From contig CANHXV010000063.1 of NCBI GenBank assembly GCA_947464665.1, positions 1 to 10,069 of the forward strand: a stretch of DNA of 10,069 nucleotides, in the 5' to 3' direction. This document shows, piece after piece, positions 1-7,098 of the stretch (the stretch's first letter is position 1; every line of letters begins with the position of its first letter). The notes under the pieces were generated by a model. The model was not told where the DNA came from. It made no database searches and saw only the letters and a list, made by a program, of their open reading frames with translations. The DNA is from Comamonadaceae bacterium. GTDB taxonomy: Bacteria; Pseudomonadota; Gammaproteobacteria; Burkholderiales; Burkholderiaceae_C. Made by a program: the position numbers and the translations under genes.

Positions 1-576
1 CAACGCGTTCAAGTTATTTTGCTGGACACCCGATGGTTTCGCTCCAAGCTGCGCGTCACTGACCAACGCGATGCTCCTGGCAAAGAAAGGTACCTTCCAG
101 ACACCGACGCACAGAAAACCATGCTCGGAGAAGCACAGTGGCAATGGCTTGAAACTCAGCTGAATCAGGCGGCTGAAGTTCGGCTGATTGTCTCTGGCGT
201 TCAAGTGATTGTGGAAGGCCATGGCTGGGAGGGCTGGGGCAACCTCCCTCGAGAACAAGAAAAGTTAAAACAACTCATTGTCAAAACGGGTGCAAAGGGT
301 GTCGTGCTTTTATCAGGCGACCGGCACATTGGCGCCATTTACAAAAGCAGCAGCTCTCTGGGCTATCCCTTGTACGAGATTACCTCTAGCGGCATGACAC
401 ATGCTTGGGCGACGGCCAAAGAAGCAGGCCCCAATCGATTGGGTGAACTCATCACACAAAACCACTTTGGCCTGATTGAAATGGATTGGTCAAAGCAAGA
501 AATTCAATTGGGCTTCCAAAATACCCAAGGCGAATGGCTTAAAAAGCAATCGATTGCCTTGTCTGAGTTGCGCTAA
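1..576 (+). CDS. PhoD-like metallophosphatase, C-terminal part (5' end off the window)
   Basis: This is the 3' end of a gene; the frame is open from base 1, so the real start lies upstream and the TTG at 19 is internal. The visible 191 residues resemble the C-terminal half of PhoD/alkaline phosphatase D-type metallophosphatases. Those enzymes hydrolyse phosphomonoesters or diesters using a metal centre and are usually exported. Supporting motifs are an opening beta strand ending LLDTRWFRS, LLSGDRHIGAIY (about residues 103-114, with the metal-ligand type GDRH), an ITSSGMTHAW segment (about 127-136) and FGLIEMDW near the end, all in the order usual for the family. The N-terminal half, including any signal peptide and the other metal ligands, is not visible, so export and substrate cannot be judged. 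It stops 57 bases before dapD, which has its own likely promoter, and no terminator was seen between them. Confidence 0.85.
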   Translation, partial: QRVQVILLDTRWFRSKLRVTDQRDAPGKERYLPDTDAQKTMLGEAQWQWLETQLNQAAEVRLIVSGVQVIVEGHGWEGWGNLPREQEKLKQLIVKTGAKGVVLLSGDRHIGAIYKSSSSLGYPLYEITSSGMTHAWATAKEAGPNRLGELITQNHFGLIEMDWSKQEIQLGFQNTQGEWLKKQSIALSELR

Positions 577-605
577 AGACAAACGACCTCACAAAGCCCG
601 ATAAT
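576..605 (+). promoter_or_regulatory. Candidate sigma-70 promoter for dapD
   Basis: A -10 like hexamer GATAAT (600-605, 5 of 6 to TATAAT) lies 18 bases downstream of AAGACA (576-581, 4 of 6 to TTGACA). Transcription would begin at about 612, leaving a short leader before the ATG at 634. This was identified by eye in the gap after the phosphatase stop codon. The weak -35 match keeps confidence low. Confidence 0.35.
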
Positions 606-633
606 CTCTTTTTTGATTTTTTTAGACACCTCC

Positions 634-1617
634 ATGCAAACCCCTCCCATGATTCAAAGTGGCGCCATCGCCTACGGCTTAGCAACCATCGCCAAAGACG
701 GTACCGTGTTGGACACTTGGTACCCCGCACCTGAACTGGCCGAAGGCGTGCAAGAGAATGGCAGTCACGTACTCAGCGAAGCCGATGCGCGGACGCGACT
801 GGGCGAAGCCTTTGTCAAAACACTTGGCCCTTGCGAGTTGCGCGGCGTGAATGTGGTGGCGGTCAAAACCAGCATCGCCACTTTGGCAGAGCCCGCCAAA
901 GACACACACGATGTGTTTTTGCGTTTGCACTTGCTCAGCCACCGCTTGGTCAAACCGCATCAAGCCAACTTGGCCGGTATATTCGGCATGCTGGCCAATG
1001 TGGCTTGGACCTCAATGGGTCCATGTCCCCTAGACCAACTTCAAGATGCTCGACTGCGTGCTCGCGCAGCGCGTGTGGTGTTTGACGTGAAGGCCGTTGA
1101 CAAATTTCCTTACATGACCGATTACGTGGTGCCGTCAGGTGTGCGCATCGCCAACGTCGATCGCGTGCGCTTGGGTGCGCACTTGGCCTCTGGCACCACC
1201 GTCATGCACGAAGGCTTCTGCAACTTCAACGCCGGCACCTTGGGCGCATCGATGGTAGAGGGCCGCATCAGTGCAGGCGTGTTGGTTGACGATCAAAGTG
1301 ATGTGGGCGGCGGCGCCTCCATCATGGGTACTTTGTCGGGTGGCGGCAAAGAAGTGATTTCCGTTGGTAAGCGTTGCTTGCTGGGTGCCAACTCAGGCAT
1401 TGGCATTTCTTTGGGCGACGATTGTGTGGTGGAAGCCGGCTGTTATGTCACCGGTGGTACGCGCGTCAAAATGCCCGATGGCGGCGTGGTTAAAGCGCGC
1501 GAATTGTCTGGCCGCAATGGCATCTTGTTTCGCCGCGACTCACAAACGGGCGCGGTACAAGCCATTCCTCGCACCGAAAGCTGGGGCAGTTTGAACGCAG
1601 ATTTGCACAAAAACTAG
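634..1617 (+). CDS. dapD: 2,3,4,5-tetrahydropyridine-2,6-dicarboxylate N-succinyltransferase (long type)
   Basis: DapD transfers succinyl from succinyl-CoA to tetrahydrodipicolinate in the succinylase branch of diaminopimelate/lysine synthesis; it is a cytosolic trimer. At 327 residues this is the long form known from Pseudomonas and actinobacteria rather than the roughly 274-residue E. coli form. LHLLSHRLVKPH (98-109) and DKFPYMTDYVVPSGVRIA (156-173) are recognisable from the Pseudomonas protein. They are followed by a left-handed beta-helix of hexapeptide repeats with MHEGFCNFNAGTLG (191-204), whose Glu193 aligns with the proposed catalytic glutamate of the mycobacterial enzyme, and by IMGTLSGGG and LLGANSGIGISLGD. 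The ATG at 634 was chosen over the in-frame TTG at 613, which lies at the expected transcription start; an ATG at 649 is also possible. No strong Shine-Dalgarno sequence is visible. The gene is apparently monocistronic, with no other dap gene beside it, and ends in a strong terminator. Confidence 0.93.
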   Translation: MQTPPMIQSGAIAYGLATIAKDGTVLDTWYPAPELAEGVQENGSHVLSEADARTRLGEAFVKTLGPCELRGVNVVAVKTSIATLAEPAKDTHDVFLRLHLLSHRLVKPHQANLAGIFGMLANVAWTSMGPCPLDQLQDARLRARAARVVFDVKAVDKFPYMTDYVVPSGVRIANVDRVRLGAHLASGTTVMHEGFCNFNAGTLGASMVEGRISAGVLVDDQSDVGGGASIMGTLSGGGKEVISVGKRCLLGANSGIGISLGDDCVVEAGCYVTGGTRVKMPDGGVVKARELSGRNGILFRRDSQTGAVQAIPRTESWGSLNADLHKN

Positions 1618-1658
1618 TTTTGAGGTTGCGCTGCATGCGCACCCCCAATCGATGCAGC

Positions 1659-1688
1659 GCCAGTGTGAACCCACACTGGCTTTTTTTT
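1659..1688 (+). terminator. Intrinsic terminator of dapD
   Basis: A perfect 9-bp stem GCCAGTGTG/CACACTGGC (1659-1667 and 1672-1680) with a 4-base loop is followed directly by eight T (1681-1688). It lies 42 bases after the dapD stop, which is a textbook rho-independent terminator for the + strand. The convergent aacS gene stops at 1692, just beyond the T run. Confidence 0.92.
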
Positions 1689-1691
1689 ATG

Positions 1692-3902
1692 TCACGCCGA
1701 TTTAGCCAAGTGTTTTTTAGCCAAGTCAACATACCAGTCTAAGCAAGCCGGGTTGGCCATCGCATCTTTATTGACGACTTTTTCTAAGGCTTGCCCCAAC
1801 ATGAGTTTTTTGATCGGCAACTCTTGTTTTTTCCCCGACAAGGTGCGTGGTATTTCAGACACTTGAAATATTTCGTTCGGAATAAAGCGCGGACTCAAGG
1901 CTGTTTTGATGGCGTTGTTCACGGTGCTTTTCAAGGCGGCGTCCAAGGTCAGGCCAGCCCTTAGCACCACAAACAATGGCATGTAACTTTCTCGTCCCAA
2001 GTATTCCAAATCGACCACCATGCTGTCGATCACTTCTGGCAAGGCTTCGACCGCGCTGTAAAGTTCACTGGTGCCCATGCGCAAACCATGGCGGTTGATG
2101 GTGGCGTCACTGCGGCCAAAAATGACGCAGCCTTCACCACCGTTTTGTCCCTGATCTGCTGCGCCAATACGCAGCCAATCGCCATGCCGCCAAACACCAC
2201 CATACGCAGCTTCTGCGTCACCGCCGCCTGGTTTGCGGCCGTGACCCGCAGGGTACATTTCAAAATAGCTGGCCAAGTACCGTGCGTTGTTTGGGTCGTT
2301 CCAAAAATACAAAGGCATAGAAGGGATGGGCTGCGCACACACCAGTTCACCGACCTCGCCATGTACTGGCTCGCCAGCTTCATTCCAAGCCTCCACGGCG
2401 CAACCCAGCAAGCGACATTGCATGACGCCGGCCTCTTGCGGTAGCTCACGATTGCCGCCAATGAACGCACCACAAAAATCGGTACCGCCCGAAATATTGC
2501 ACCACCAAATATCGCCATCTTTTTCACGGTGAAGATACGGTGAATGCGTGTGCTGTGCTTGGATGCGTTGAAATTGTGCGTTGCCCCAGTTTTGCGTTTC
2601 AGGCGAAAGCGGTGAGCCTGTGGTGCCCAATGCGCGCACACGAGACAAGTCGCCACACTGCGTGAGGTCAACGCCAGACTTTTGGCAGTTGGCAAAAAAT
2701 GCGGCGCCTGCGCCAAAAAAGGTCACCTTGTTTTCTGCCGCAAAACGCCAGAGCGTGCTCCAGTCAGGGTTGTCTTTGCTGCCACCTGGATTGCCGTCAT
2801 AAATCACGCAGGTGGTGCCATTCATCAGGCCGCCCACTTGCGCGTTCCACATCACCCAACCCGTTGAGCTGTACCAATGAAAGCGCTCACCCCAGCTGTT
2901 AGGGTGATAACTGCAGCCGACATCGTTGTGCAAAATTTTGAGCGCCAAGGCCACAATCACGGTGCCGCCATGGCCATGCACAATGGGCTTTGGCAGACCC
3001 GTGGTGCCACTTGAATAAACAATCCATAGTGGGTGATCAAAGGGAAGTGACAGGGGCTTGAAGGCATTCACCTCGGGTCCATACTTGGACGTGGTTTGTG
3101 ACATGCGAATGGCCGAGGCCACATCGTTGCTGGCCAAATCTGCTACACCCAAGTTTTCATGCAAAATCACATGCTGTACCGAAGGCAACGCATTCTTGAG
3201 TTCTTGCACCACCGCCATCCGATCGTAATCCTTGGCACCGTAAGTCACGCCATCGCAGGCAATGAGCACCTTGGGTTCGATTTGCCTGAAACGATCGAGC
3301 ACGGCCAAGGTGCCCATGTCGGGTGCGCAAATGCTCCACACGCCGCCCACACTCACGGTGGCCAAGAAAGCCACGATGGCCTCGGGAATATTGGGCAAAT
3401 AAGCTGCCACCCGATCACCGGGTTGAACGCCTTGTGCTTTTAAATGCAAGGCCATGGAAGCCACTTGTCGCTGTAGCTCAGGCCAAGAAATTTCTTGGTG
3501 CTGCCCTTTTTCGTTTTGAGCAATCAAGGCCGCAAAGCCTGCTGCGTGGGCTTGATCGACATGCCTTAAGACTTGAGTTGCATAGTTGACCTGCGCGCCA
3601 GGAAACCAAATGGCACCAGGCATGGCATTTTTAGCCAACACCAACTCATATGGCGTTGGCGATTGAATGTCAAAGTAGTCCCAAATGCTTTGCCAAAACG
3701 CATCGAGCTCGGTGATAGACCATTGCCACAAGTCTTTGTATGTTTCAAATGCTATGCCTCGGTTCTGCTGCAACCAGTCTTGATACAGTCGAATTTGCGG
3801 CACGTAGGCATACGGCGCTTGAGGCGCAGACTTTGGCAAGTCGGCAAGCGAAGAAAGGTAGGGCGATAAAAATGGGGCGTTGGGACTGGCGTTCATGTTC
3901 AT
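1692..3902 (-). CDS. aacS: Acetoacetate-CoA ligase (acetoacetyl-CoA synthetase)
   Basis: AacS is a cytosolic adenylate-forming (ANL superfamily) enzyme that converts acetoacetate, ATP and CoA to acetoacetyl-CoA. It feeds ketone bodies or PHB breakdown products into central metabolism. In order the protein shows an N-terminal acyl-CoA synthetase cap, the P-loop-like YSSGTTGLPKP (296-306), ISGGTDFCGAF (470-480), WRHGDWLRI (571-579), GRSDATINRHGLRMGTSELY (596-615) and a C-terminal PRTLSGKKQELPIKKL (685-700) carrying the catalytic lysine region. SDATINRHGLRMGTSELY and DLEYLGRES are characteristic of AacS rather than acetate ligases. It has 736 residues against about 650-670 for most relatives, because of extra stretches near 445-463, 551-568 and 580-591. 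An AGG lies 2 bases before the first ATG but 8 bases before the second (3896), so the true start may be two codons later. It is downstream of the adenosyltransferase on the same strand, after 89 bases. Confidence 0.93.
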   Translation of the reverse strand: MNMNASPNAPFLSPYLSSLADLPKSAPQAPYAYVPQIRLYQDWLQQNRGIAFETYKDLWQWSITELDAFWQSIWDYFDIQSPTPYELVLAKNAMPGAIWFPGAQVNYATQVLRHVDQAHAAGFAALIAQNEKGQHQEISWPELQRQVASMALHLKAQGVQPGDRVAAYLPNIPEAIVAFLATVSVGGVWSICAPDMGTLAVLDRFRQIEPKVLIACDGVTYGAKDYDRMAVVQELKNALPSVQHVILHENLGVADLASNDVASAIRMSQTTSKYGPEVNAFKPLSLPFDHPLWIVYSSGTTGLPKPIVHGHGGTVIVALALKILHNDVGCSYHPNSWGERFHWYSSTGWVMWNAQVGGLMNGTTCVIYDGNPGGSKDNPDWSTLWRFAAENKVTFFGAGAAFFANCQKSGVDLTQCGDLSRVRALGTTGSPLSPETQNWGNAQFQRIQAQHTHSPYLHREKDGDIWWCNISGGTDFCGAFIGGNRELPQEAGVMQCRLLGCAVEAWNEAGEPVHGEVGELVCAQPIPSMPLYFWNDPNNARYLASYFEMYPAGHGRKPGGGDAEAAYGGVWRHGDWLRIGAADQGQNGGEGCVIFGRSDATINRHGLRMGTSELYSAVEALPEVIDSMVVDLEYLGRESYMPLFVVLRAGLTLDAALKSTVNNAIKTALSPRFIPNEIFQVSEIPRTLSGKKQELPIKKLMLGQALEKVVNKDAMANPACLDWYVDLAKKHLAKSA

Positions 3903-3908
3903 AGCCTA

Positions 3909-3965
3909 GCTTGCGCGTTGCTGGCTGTCACCCTGAAAACCCCCAATGCTTGCGCTTAGGTGACA
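3909..3965. repeat. Direct repeat and dyad upstream of aacS
   Basis: The 89-base gap upstream of aacS holds an 8-base direct repeat GCTTGCGC (3909-3916 and 3948-3955). It also holds a 7-base inverted repeat TGTCACC/GGTGACA (3926-3932 and 3959-3965) with a 26-base spacer. This could be a regulator binding region for aacS, but no convincing -35/-10 pair was identified, and short repeats of this size can arise by chance. Confidence 0.3.
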
Positions 3966-3980
3966 CTTGACTGTGGCATA

Positions 3981-4000
3981 AAGGGCTTTTTTCAGCCCTT
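3981..4000 (-). terminator. Possible weak terminator or hairpin at the adenosyltransferase stop
   Basis: A 7-bp stem AAGGGCT/AGCCCTT (3981-3987 and 3994-4000) with a 6-base loop overlaps the stop codon of the upstream adenosyltransferase gene. On the - strand it is followed by TATGCC, not a T run, so it may only attenuate transcription or stabilise the mRNA 3' end. Read-through into aacS is possible. Confidence 0.35.
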
Positions 4001-4552
4001 GCCTTTCATTCGTTCGCTTTTCCAATAAACGTCGGAGCCGCCATCCATGCGGTTTAAGACCCGCGAAAGCACAAACATCAAATCGGAAATTCGGTTTAAG
4101 TATTGACGGGGCGCATCGTTCAATGCCTCTTCATTGCCCAAAGCGACCGTAGCTCGCTCTGCCCGCCTGGCCACTGTGCGGCAAATGTGCGCTTGAGCCG
4201 CCGCCCGGTTGCCAGCCGGCAAAATGAATTCTTCTAGCTTGGGCAATTGCGCGTTGTATTTTTCTAAGGCTTCATCGAGCACCAGAACCGCCTCTGCCTT
4301 TAACAACTCAAAGCCGGGGATGGACAACTCCCCGCCCAAGTTGAAAAGCTGATGCTGCACTTCGACCAACAAATGTCGAACATCTTCTGGCATTTGCTCA
4401 CATAACAACAAACCAATGTGCGAGTTCAATTCATCCACATCGCCCATGGCGTGCACACGCAAGCTATTTTTTGACACGCGTTGGTTGTTGCCCAAGCCGG
4501 TGGTGCCTTCATCGCCTGTTCGAGTAGCGATTTGTGTCAGTCTGTTTCCCAT
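3992..4552 (-). CDS. Cob(I)alamin adenosyltransferase, PduO type
   Basis: The enzyme transfers the adenosyl group of ATP to reduced cob(I)alamin, making coenzyme B12 in the cytosol; the family is a trimer of five-helix bundles. The N-terminal TRTGDEGTTGLGNNQRV (about residues 10-26) is the ATP-binding signature of PduO/MMAB-type enzymes. It is followed by MGDVDELNSHIG (36-47), FILPAGNRAAAQAHICRTVARRAER (about 108-132, with the conserved RTxxRRAER-like helix) and QYLNRISDLMFVLSR (about 149-163). The 186-residue length is normal. ATG 4552 was chosen because the protein then begins MGNRLTQI, as relatives do, and an AGGGA lies 7 bases upstream; the upstream TTG at 4582 adds ten unconserved residues. 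No B12-dependent mutase or cobalamin riboswitch was seen nearby. It is transcribed divergently from the FAD dehydrogenase gene and lies upstream of aacS. Confidence 0.93.
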   Translation of the reverse strand: MGNRLTQIATRTGDEGTTGLGNNQRVSKNSLRVHAMGDVDELNSHIGLLLCEQMPEDVRHLLVEVQHQLFNLGGELSIPGFELLKAEAVLVLDEALEKYNAQLPKLEEFILPAGNRAAAQAHICRTVARRAERATVALGNEEALNDAPRQYLNRISDLMFVLSRVLNRMDGGSDVYWKSERMKGKG

Positions 4553-4612
4553 GGTGTTTTCCCTGTGCGTGGCGTTCTGCAAAAATGCAGGTCTCAGCGT
4601 AAACTCTGATTT

Positions 4613-4648
4613 TGACCGAGTTTGGGAAGAATTCCCTAACCACGGTCA
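4613..4648. promoter_or_regulatory. Palindromic candidate operator in a divergent promoter region
   Basis: The gap between the adenosyltransferase (-) and FAD dehydrogenase (+) genes contains an inverted repeat centred at 4630. Arms GTTtGGGAA (4620-4628) and TTCCCtAAC (4632-4640) pair at 8 of 9 positions around GAA. An outer pair TGACCG/CGGTCA (4613-4618 and 4643-4648) is almost concentric. A -35 like TTGACC sits at 4612-4617 on the + strand, with only a poor -10 (CCTAAC, 4635-4640) after it. The position suits a repressor or activator of one or both genes; the cognate regulator is not in the window. Confidence 0.45.
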
Positions 4649-4701
4649 TTGCGCGCTGTCTCGCCTCAATTTTTGACTGACCTACGACTTGGAGCCTCAC
4701 C

Positions 4702-6126
4702 ATGAACGCACCGACCCCAGCCGCCCATTTGGCGCCCGTTGTCACAGCAAGGCCTGTTCCCCAGGTCTTTCTAGATGCTTTGAAAGCTCGTTTTGGTGCC
4801 AACTGCTCGACGGCAATGGTCATTCGAGAGCAACATGGCCGCGATGAATCGGCCTTTGCGCCGGTTCCCCCACCCTCCGCCGTGATCTTTGCCGAGTGCA
4901 CACAAGATGTGTCCGATGCCGTCAAATTGGCCAGCGACTACAAAGTGCCGGTCATTCCGTTTGGCGTTGGCTCTTCTTTAGAAGGCCACTTGCTGGCCGT
5001 GCAAGGCGGCATCAGCATTGACCTCACGCGCATGAACAAAGTTTTGTCGATCAATGCAGAAGACCTAACGGTCACTGTGCAACCAGGCGTGACGCGAAAA
5101 CAATTGAACGAAGAAATCAAATCGACGGGCTTGTTTTTTCCGATCGACCCCGGCGCAGACGCCACCCTTGGCGGCATGAGTGCAACACGCGCTAGCGGCA
5201 CCAATGCCGTACGCTATGGCACCATGCGTGAAAATGTGTTGGCCCTTGAAGTGGTCACCGCGTCTGGCGAAGTCATTCGGACAGGCACCCGGGCCAAAAA
5301 ATCAAGTGCGGGTTACGACCTTACACGTTTGTTTGTCGGCAGTGAGGGCACCTTGGGCGTCATGACTGAAGTCACTGTAAGACTTTACCCCTTGCCAGAG
5401 GCAATTTCTGCAGCCATCTGCTCTTTTCCTAGCATTGAGGCCGCCGTGCAAACCGTGATTCAAGTCATCCAACTGGGTGTGCCCATTGCGCGGGTCGAGC
5501 TGATCGATCACAACTCGGTTCGCATGGTCAACGCTTATGCCAAATTGGGCTTGCGTGAAGAGCCCATGTTGTTGATGGAGTTTCATGGGTCACCTGCTGG
5601 CGTGAAAGAGCAAGCGGAAACAGTTCAAGAAATTGCCAGCGACCACGGGGGCAACGCTTTCGAATGGGCCACCACACCCGAAGAGCGCACACGCCTTTGG
5701 ACCGCAAGACACAACGCTTATTTTGCGGCGCTTCAAAGCAGACCTGGGTGCCGGGCCATCAGTACCGACACCTGTGTTCCCATCAGTAAATTGGCCGATT
5801 GCCTCTTAGATTCTGTGGCTGAAACAGAAGCCAGTGGTTTGCCTTACTTTTTGGTGGGCCACGTTGGGGATGGCAATTTCCACTTCGGCTATTTAATTGA
5901 TCCCGACATTCCAAGTGAGCGTGAAATTGCAGAAGACCTGAACCACAAACTGGTCAGCCGCGCCTTGCGTCTCGGTGGAACGTGCACTGGCGAGCATGGC
6001 ATTGGCCTGCACAAAATGGATTTTTTAGTGACAGAAGCGGGCGTTGGCGCCGTCAACATGATGCGCACCTTGAAGCAGGCCCTGGACCCTCACAACATCA
6101 TGAATCCTGGAAAAATCTTTCATTGA
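4702..6126 (+). CDS. FAD-dependent D-lactate dehydrogenase / glycolate oxidase GlcD-type protein
   Basis: This is a 474-residue flavoprotein of the VAO/PCMH family that oxidises a D-2-hydroxy acid, probably D-lactate, to the 2-oxo acid. Electrons go to the respiratory chain, and such proteins are usually cytosolic or membrane-associated. The FAD-binding domain shows PFGVGSSLEGH (86-96), LGGMSATRASGTNAVRYG (156-173) and YDLTRLFVGSEGTLGV (205-220). The C-terminal FAD-oxidase domain carries HVGDGNFH (387-394), the usual metal-binding histidine motif, and GEHGIG (430-435). The layout resembles LDHD/Dld cytochrome-type D-lactate dehydrogenases more than glycolate oxidase GlcD, because no glcE or glcF gene and no Fe-S domain is present; the substrate remains inferred. 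The start ATG has GGAG with a 7-base spacing. The gene stands alone behind the palindromic divergent region and ends at a bidirectional terminator. Confidence 0.92.
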   Translation: MNAPTPAAHLAPVVTARPVPQVFLDALKARFGANCSTAMVIREQHGRDESAFAPVPPPSAVIFAECTQDVSDAVKLASDYKVPVIPFGVGSSLEGHLLAVQGGISIDLTRMNKVLSINAEDLTVTVQPGVTRKQLNEEIKSTGLFFPIDPGADATLGGMSATRASGTNAVRYGTMRENVLALEVVTASGEVIRTGTRAKKSSAGYDLTRLFVGSEGTLGVMTEVTVRLYPLPEAISAAICSFPSIEAAVQTVIQVIQLGVPIARVELIDHNSVRMVNAYAKLGLREEPMLLMEFHGSPAGVKEQAETVQEIASDHGGNAFEWATTPEERTRLWTARHNAYFAALQSRPGCRAISTDTCVPISKLADCLLDSVAETEASGLPYFLVGHVGDGNFHFGYLIDPDIPSEREIAEDLNHKLVSRALRLGGTCTGEHGIGLHKMDFLVTEAGVGAVNMMRTLKQALDPHNIMNPGKIFH

Positions 6127-6150
6127 AAAAGGGCCGACAGGCCCTTTTTT
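6126..6150. terminator. Bidirectional intrinsic terminator between convergent genes
   Basis: The stem GGGCC/GGCCC (6131-6135 and 6140-6144) with loop GACA is flanked by five A (6126-6130) and six T (6145-6150), which extend the pairing. It therefore terminates the FAD dehydrogenase on the + strand and parB on the - strand. The A tract starts at the last base of the dehydrogenase stop codon, and parB stops 21 bases to the right. Confidence 0.9.
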
Positions 6151-6171
6151 CATTCGGTTGAAATGAAGGAT

Positions 6172-7098
6172 TTAAGCGCGCAGACGTTCAATCAAGCCGT
6201 TGAGTTCATCCAAGGACGCAAACTGAATCGACAGTTCACCCATTTCCTCAAAGCGGCCATGCCGCTTGACGCGCTTTTTGATGCGAACTTCAACCTGCGC
6301 CGTGAGCAAGTCAGAGAGCTCTTCTTCAACGCGCTTGATATCTCGCGACTTTTCTTTTTTCGGTTTTTGTTGCACCAAAGAAAATTCGGCACTGAGTTTT
6401 TTCACCAAACTCTCTGCTTCGCGCACAGACATTTTTTTGGCGCTGATTTGATTGGCTGCTGTAATTTGGGCGGCCTTGTCCAAACCCAACAAAGCGCGGG
6501 CGTGTCCCATGTCGATGTCACCTGCCATCAGCATGGTTTGAACGGGCTCTGCTAAATTCAACAAACGTAGCAGGTTGCTGGCAGCACTTCGAGAGCGCCC
6601 CACAGCTTGGGCCGCAGTTTCGTGGGTCAGACCAAACTCTTTGATGAGTCGCTGTAAGCCATGCGCCTCTTCAAGTGGGTTCAGATCTTCGCGTTGGATG
6701 TTCTCAATCAGGGCCATGGCCGCTGCCGCTTCATTGGGCACATCGCGAACCAAGACCGGGACCTCGTTCAAACCAGCCAATCGAGAAGCTCGGAAGCGAC
6801 GTTCACCCGCAATGATTTCATACTTTCCAGCATTAGGCCCATCACTTAACTTGCGAACCAAAATGGGTTGCATGATGCCTTGCGCTTTGATCGACTCTGC
6901 CAACTCGTAGAGAGCACCCTCGTCCATTCGTGTTCTAGGTTGGTACATGCCAGGCACCAACTCGCTCAAAGACAAACTACTGGGTGTTCGATTGGCTGCT
7001 GCCTCAACGGCCTGAGGCGAGCTGGGTTCGTCCTGCACCTTAGGGCCCAATAAAGCTTCCAGCCCTCGGCCTAAGCCCTTTGGTTTTTTAGTGACCAT
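6172..7098 (-). CDS. parB: Chromosome partitioning protein ParB (Spo0J family CTPase clamp)
   Basis: ParB binds parS sites and, as a CTP-dependent clamp, spreads along DNA near the origin; ParA then separates the two origin complexes. The 308 residues show all expected parts. The N-terminal KGLGRGLEALLG (7-18) is the ParA-interacting motif. The CTP-binding domain has YQPRTRMDE (52-60), GERRFRAS (98-105) and ENIQREDLNPLEEA (132-145). A helix-turn-helix at about 157-178 (LTHETAAQAVGRSRSAASNL) reads parS, and a basic linker leads to the C-terminal dimerisation domain (about 253-308). The ATG lies inside the 3' end of the upstream hydrolase gene (11-base overlap), in an A-rich context with only a weak purine stretch before it. 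Translational coupling to the hydrolase is therefore likely. A matching parS lies at 9207-9222. Confidence 0.97.
   Translation of the reverse strand: MVTKKPKGLGRGLEALLGPKVQDEPSSPQAVEAAANRTPSSLSLSELVPGMYQPRTRMDEGALYELAESIKAQGIMQPILVRKLSDGPNAGKYEIIAGERRFRASRLAGLNEVPVLVRDVPNEAAAAMALIENIQREDLNPLEEAHGLQRLIKEFGLTHETAAQAVGRSRSAASNLLRLLNLAEPVQTMLMAGDIDMGHARALLGLDKAAQITAANQISAKKMSVREAESLVKKLSAEFSLVQQKPKKEKSRDIKRVEEELSDLLTAQVEVRIKKRVKRHGRFEEMGELSIQFASLDELNGLIERLRA

Noticed and set aside
613..633. In-frame TTG start seven codons upstream of the dapD ATG
   Set aside because: It lies at the predicted transcription start, has no Shine-Dalgarno sequence and adds residues unlike relatives, so ATG 634 is preferred.
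1701..1726. Tandem copy of TTTAGCCAAGT at the 3' end of aacS
   Set aside because: It encodes a short Leu-Ala-Lys repeat in the C-terminal helix tail; two 11-base copies give no sign of a mobile or regulatory element.
2030..2716. Open frame of 228 codons on the - strand within aacS
   Set aside because: It overlaps a motif-rich aacS in another frame and its translation resembles no family; it is a shadow of biased codon use.
4431..4439. TCATCCACA resembling a DnaA box
   Set aside because: It is a single site with one mismatch inside the adenosyltransferase coding sequence, with no cluster and no AT-rich region, so it does not support an origin here.
4577..4590. Small hairpin CTGCA/TGCAG upstream of the adenosyltransferase start, considered as part of a cobalamin riboswitch
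   Set aside because: It is only five base pairs, and the leader is far too short and lacks a B12-box; no riboswitch can be supported.
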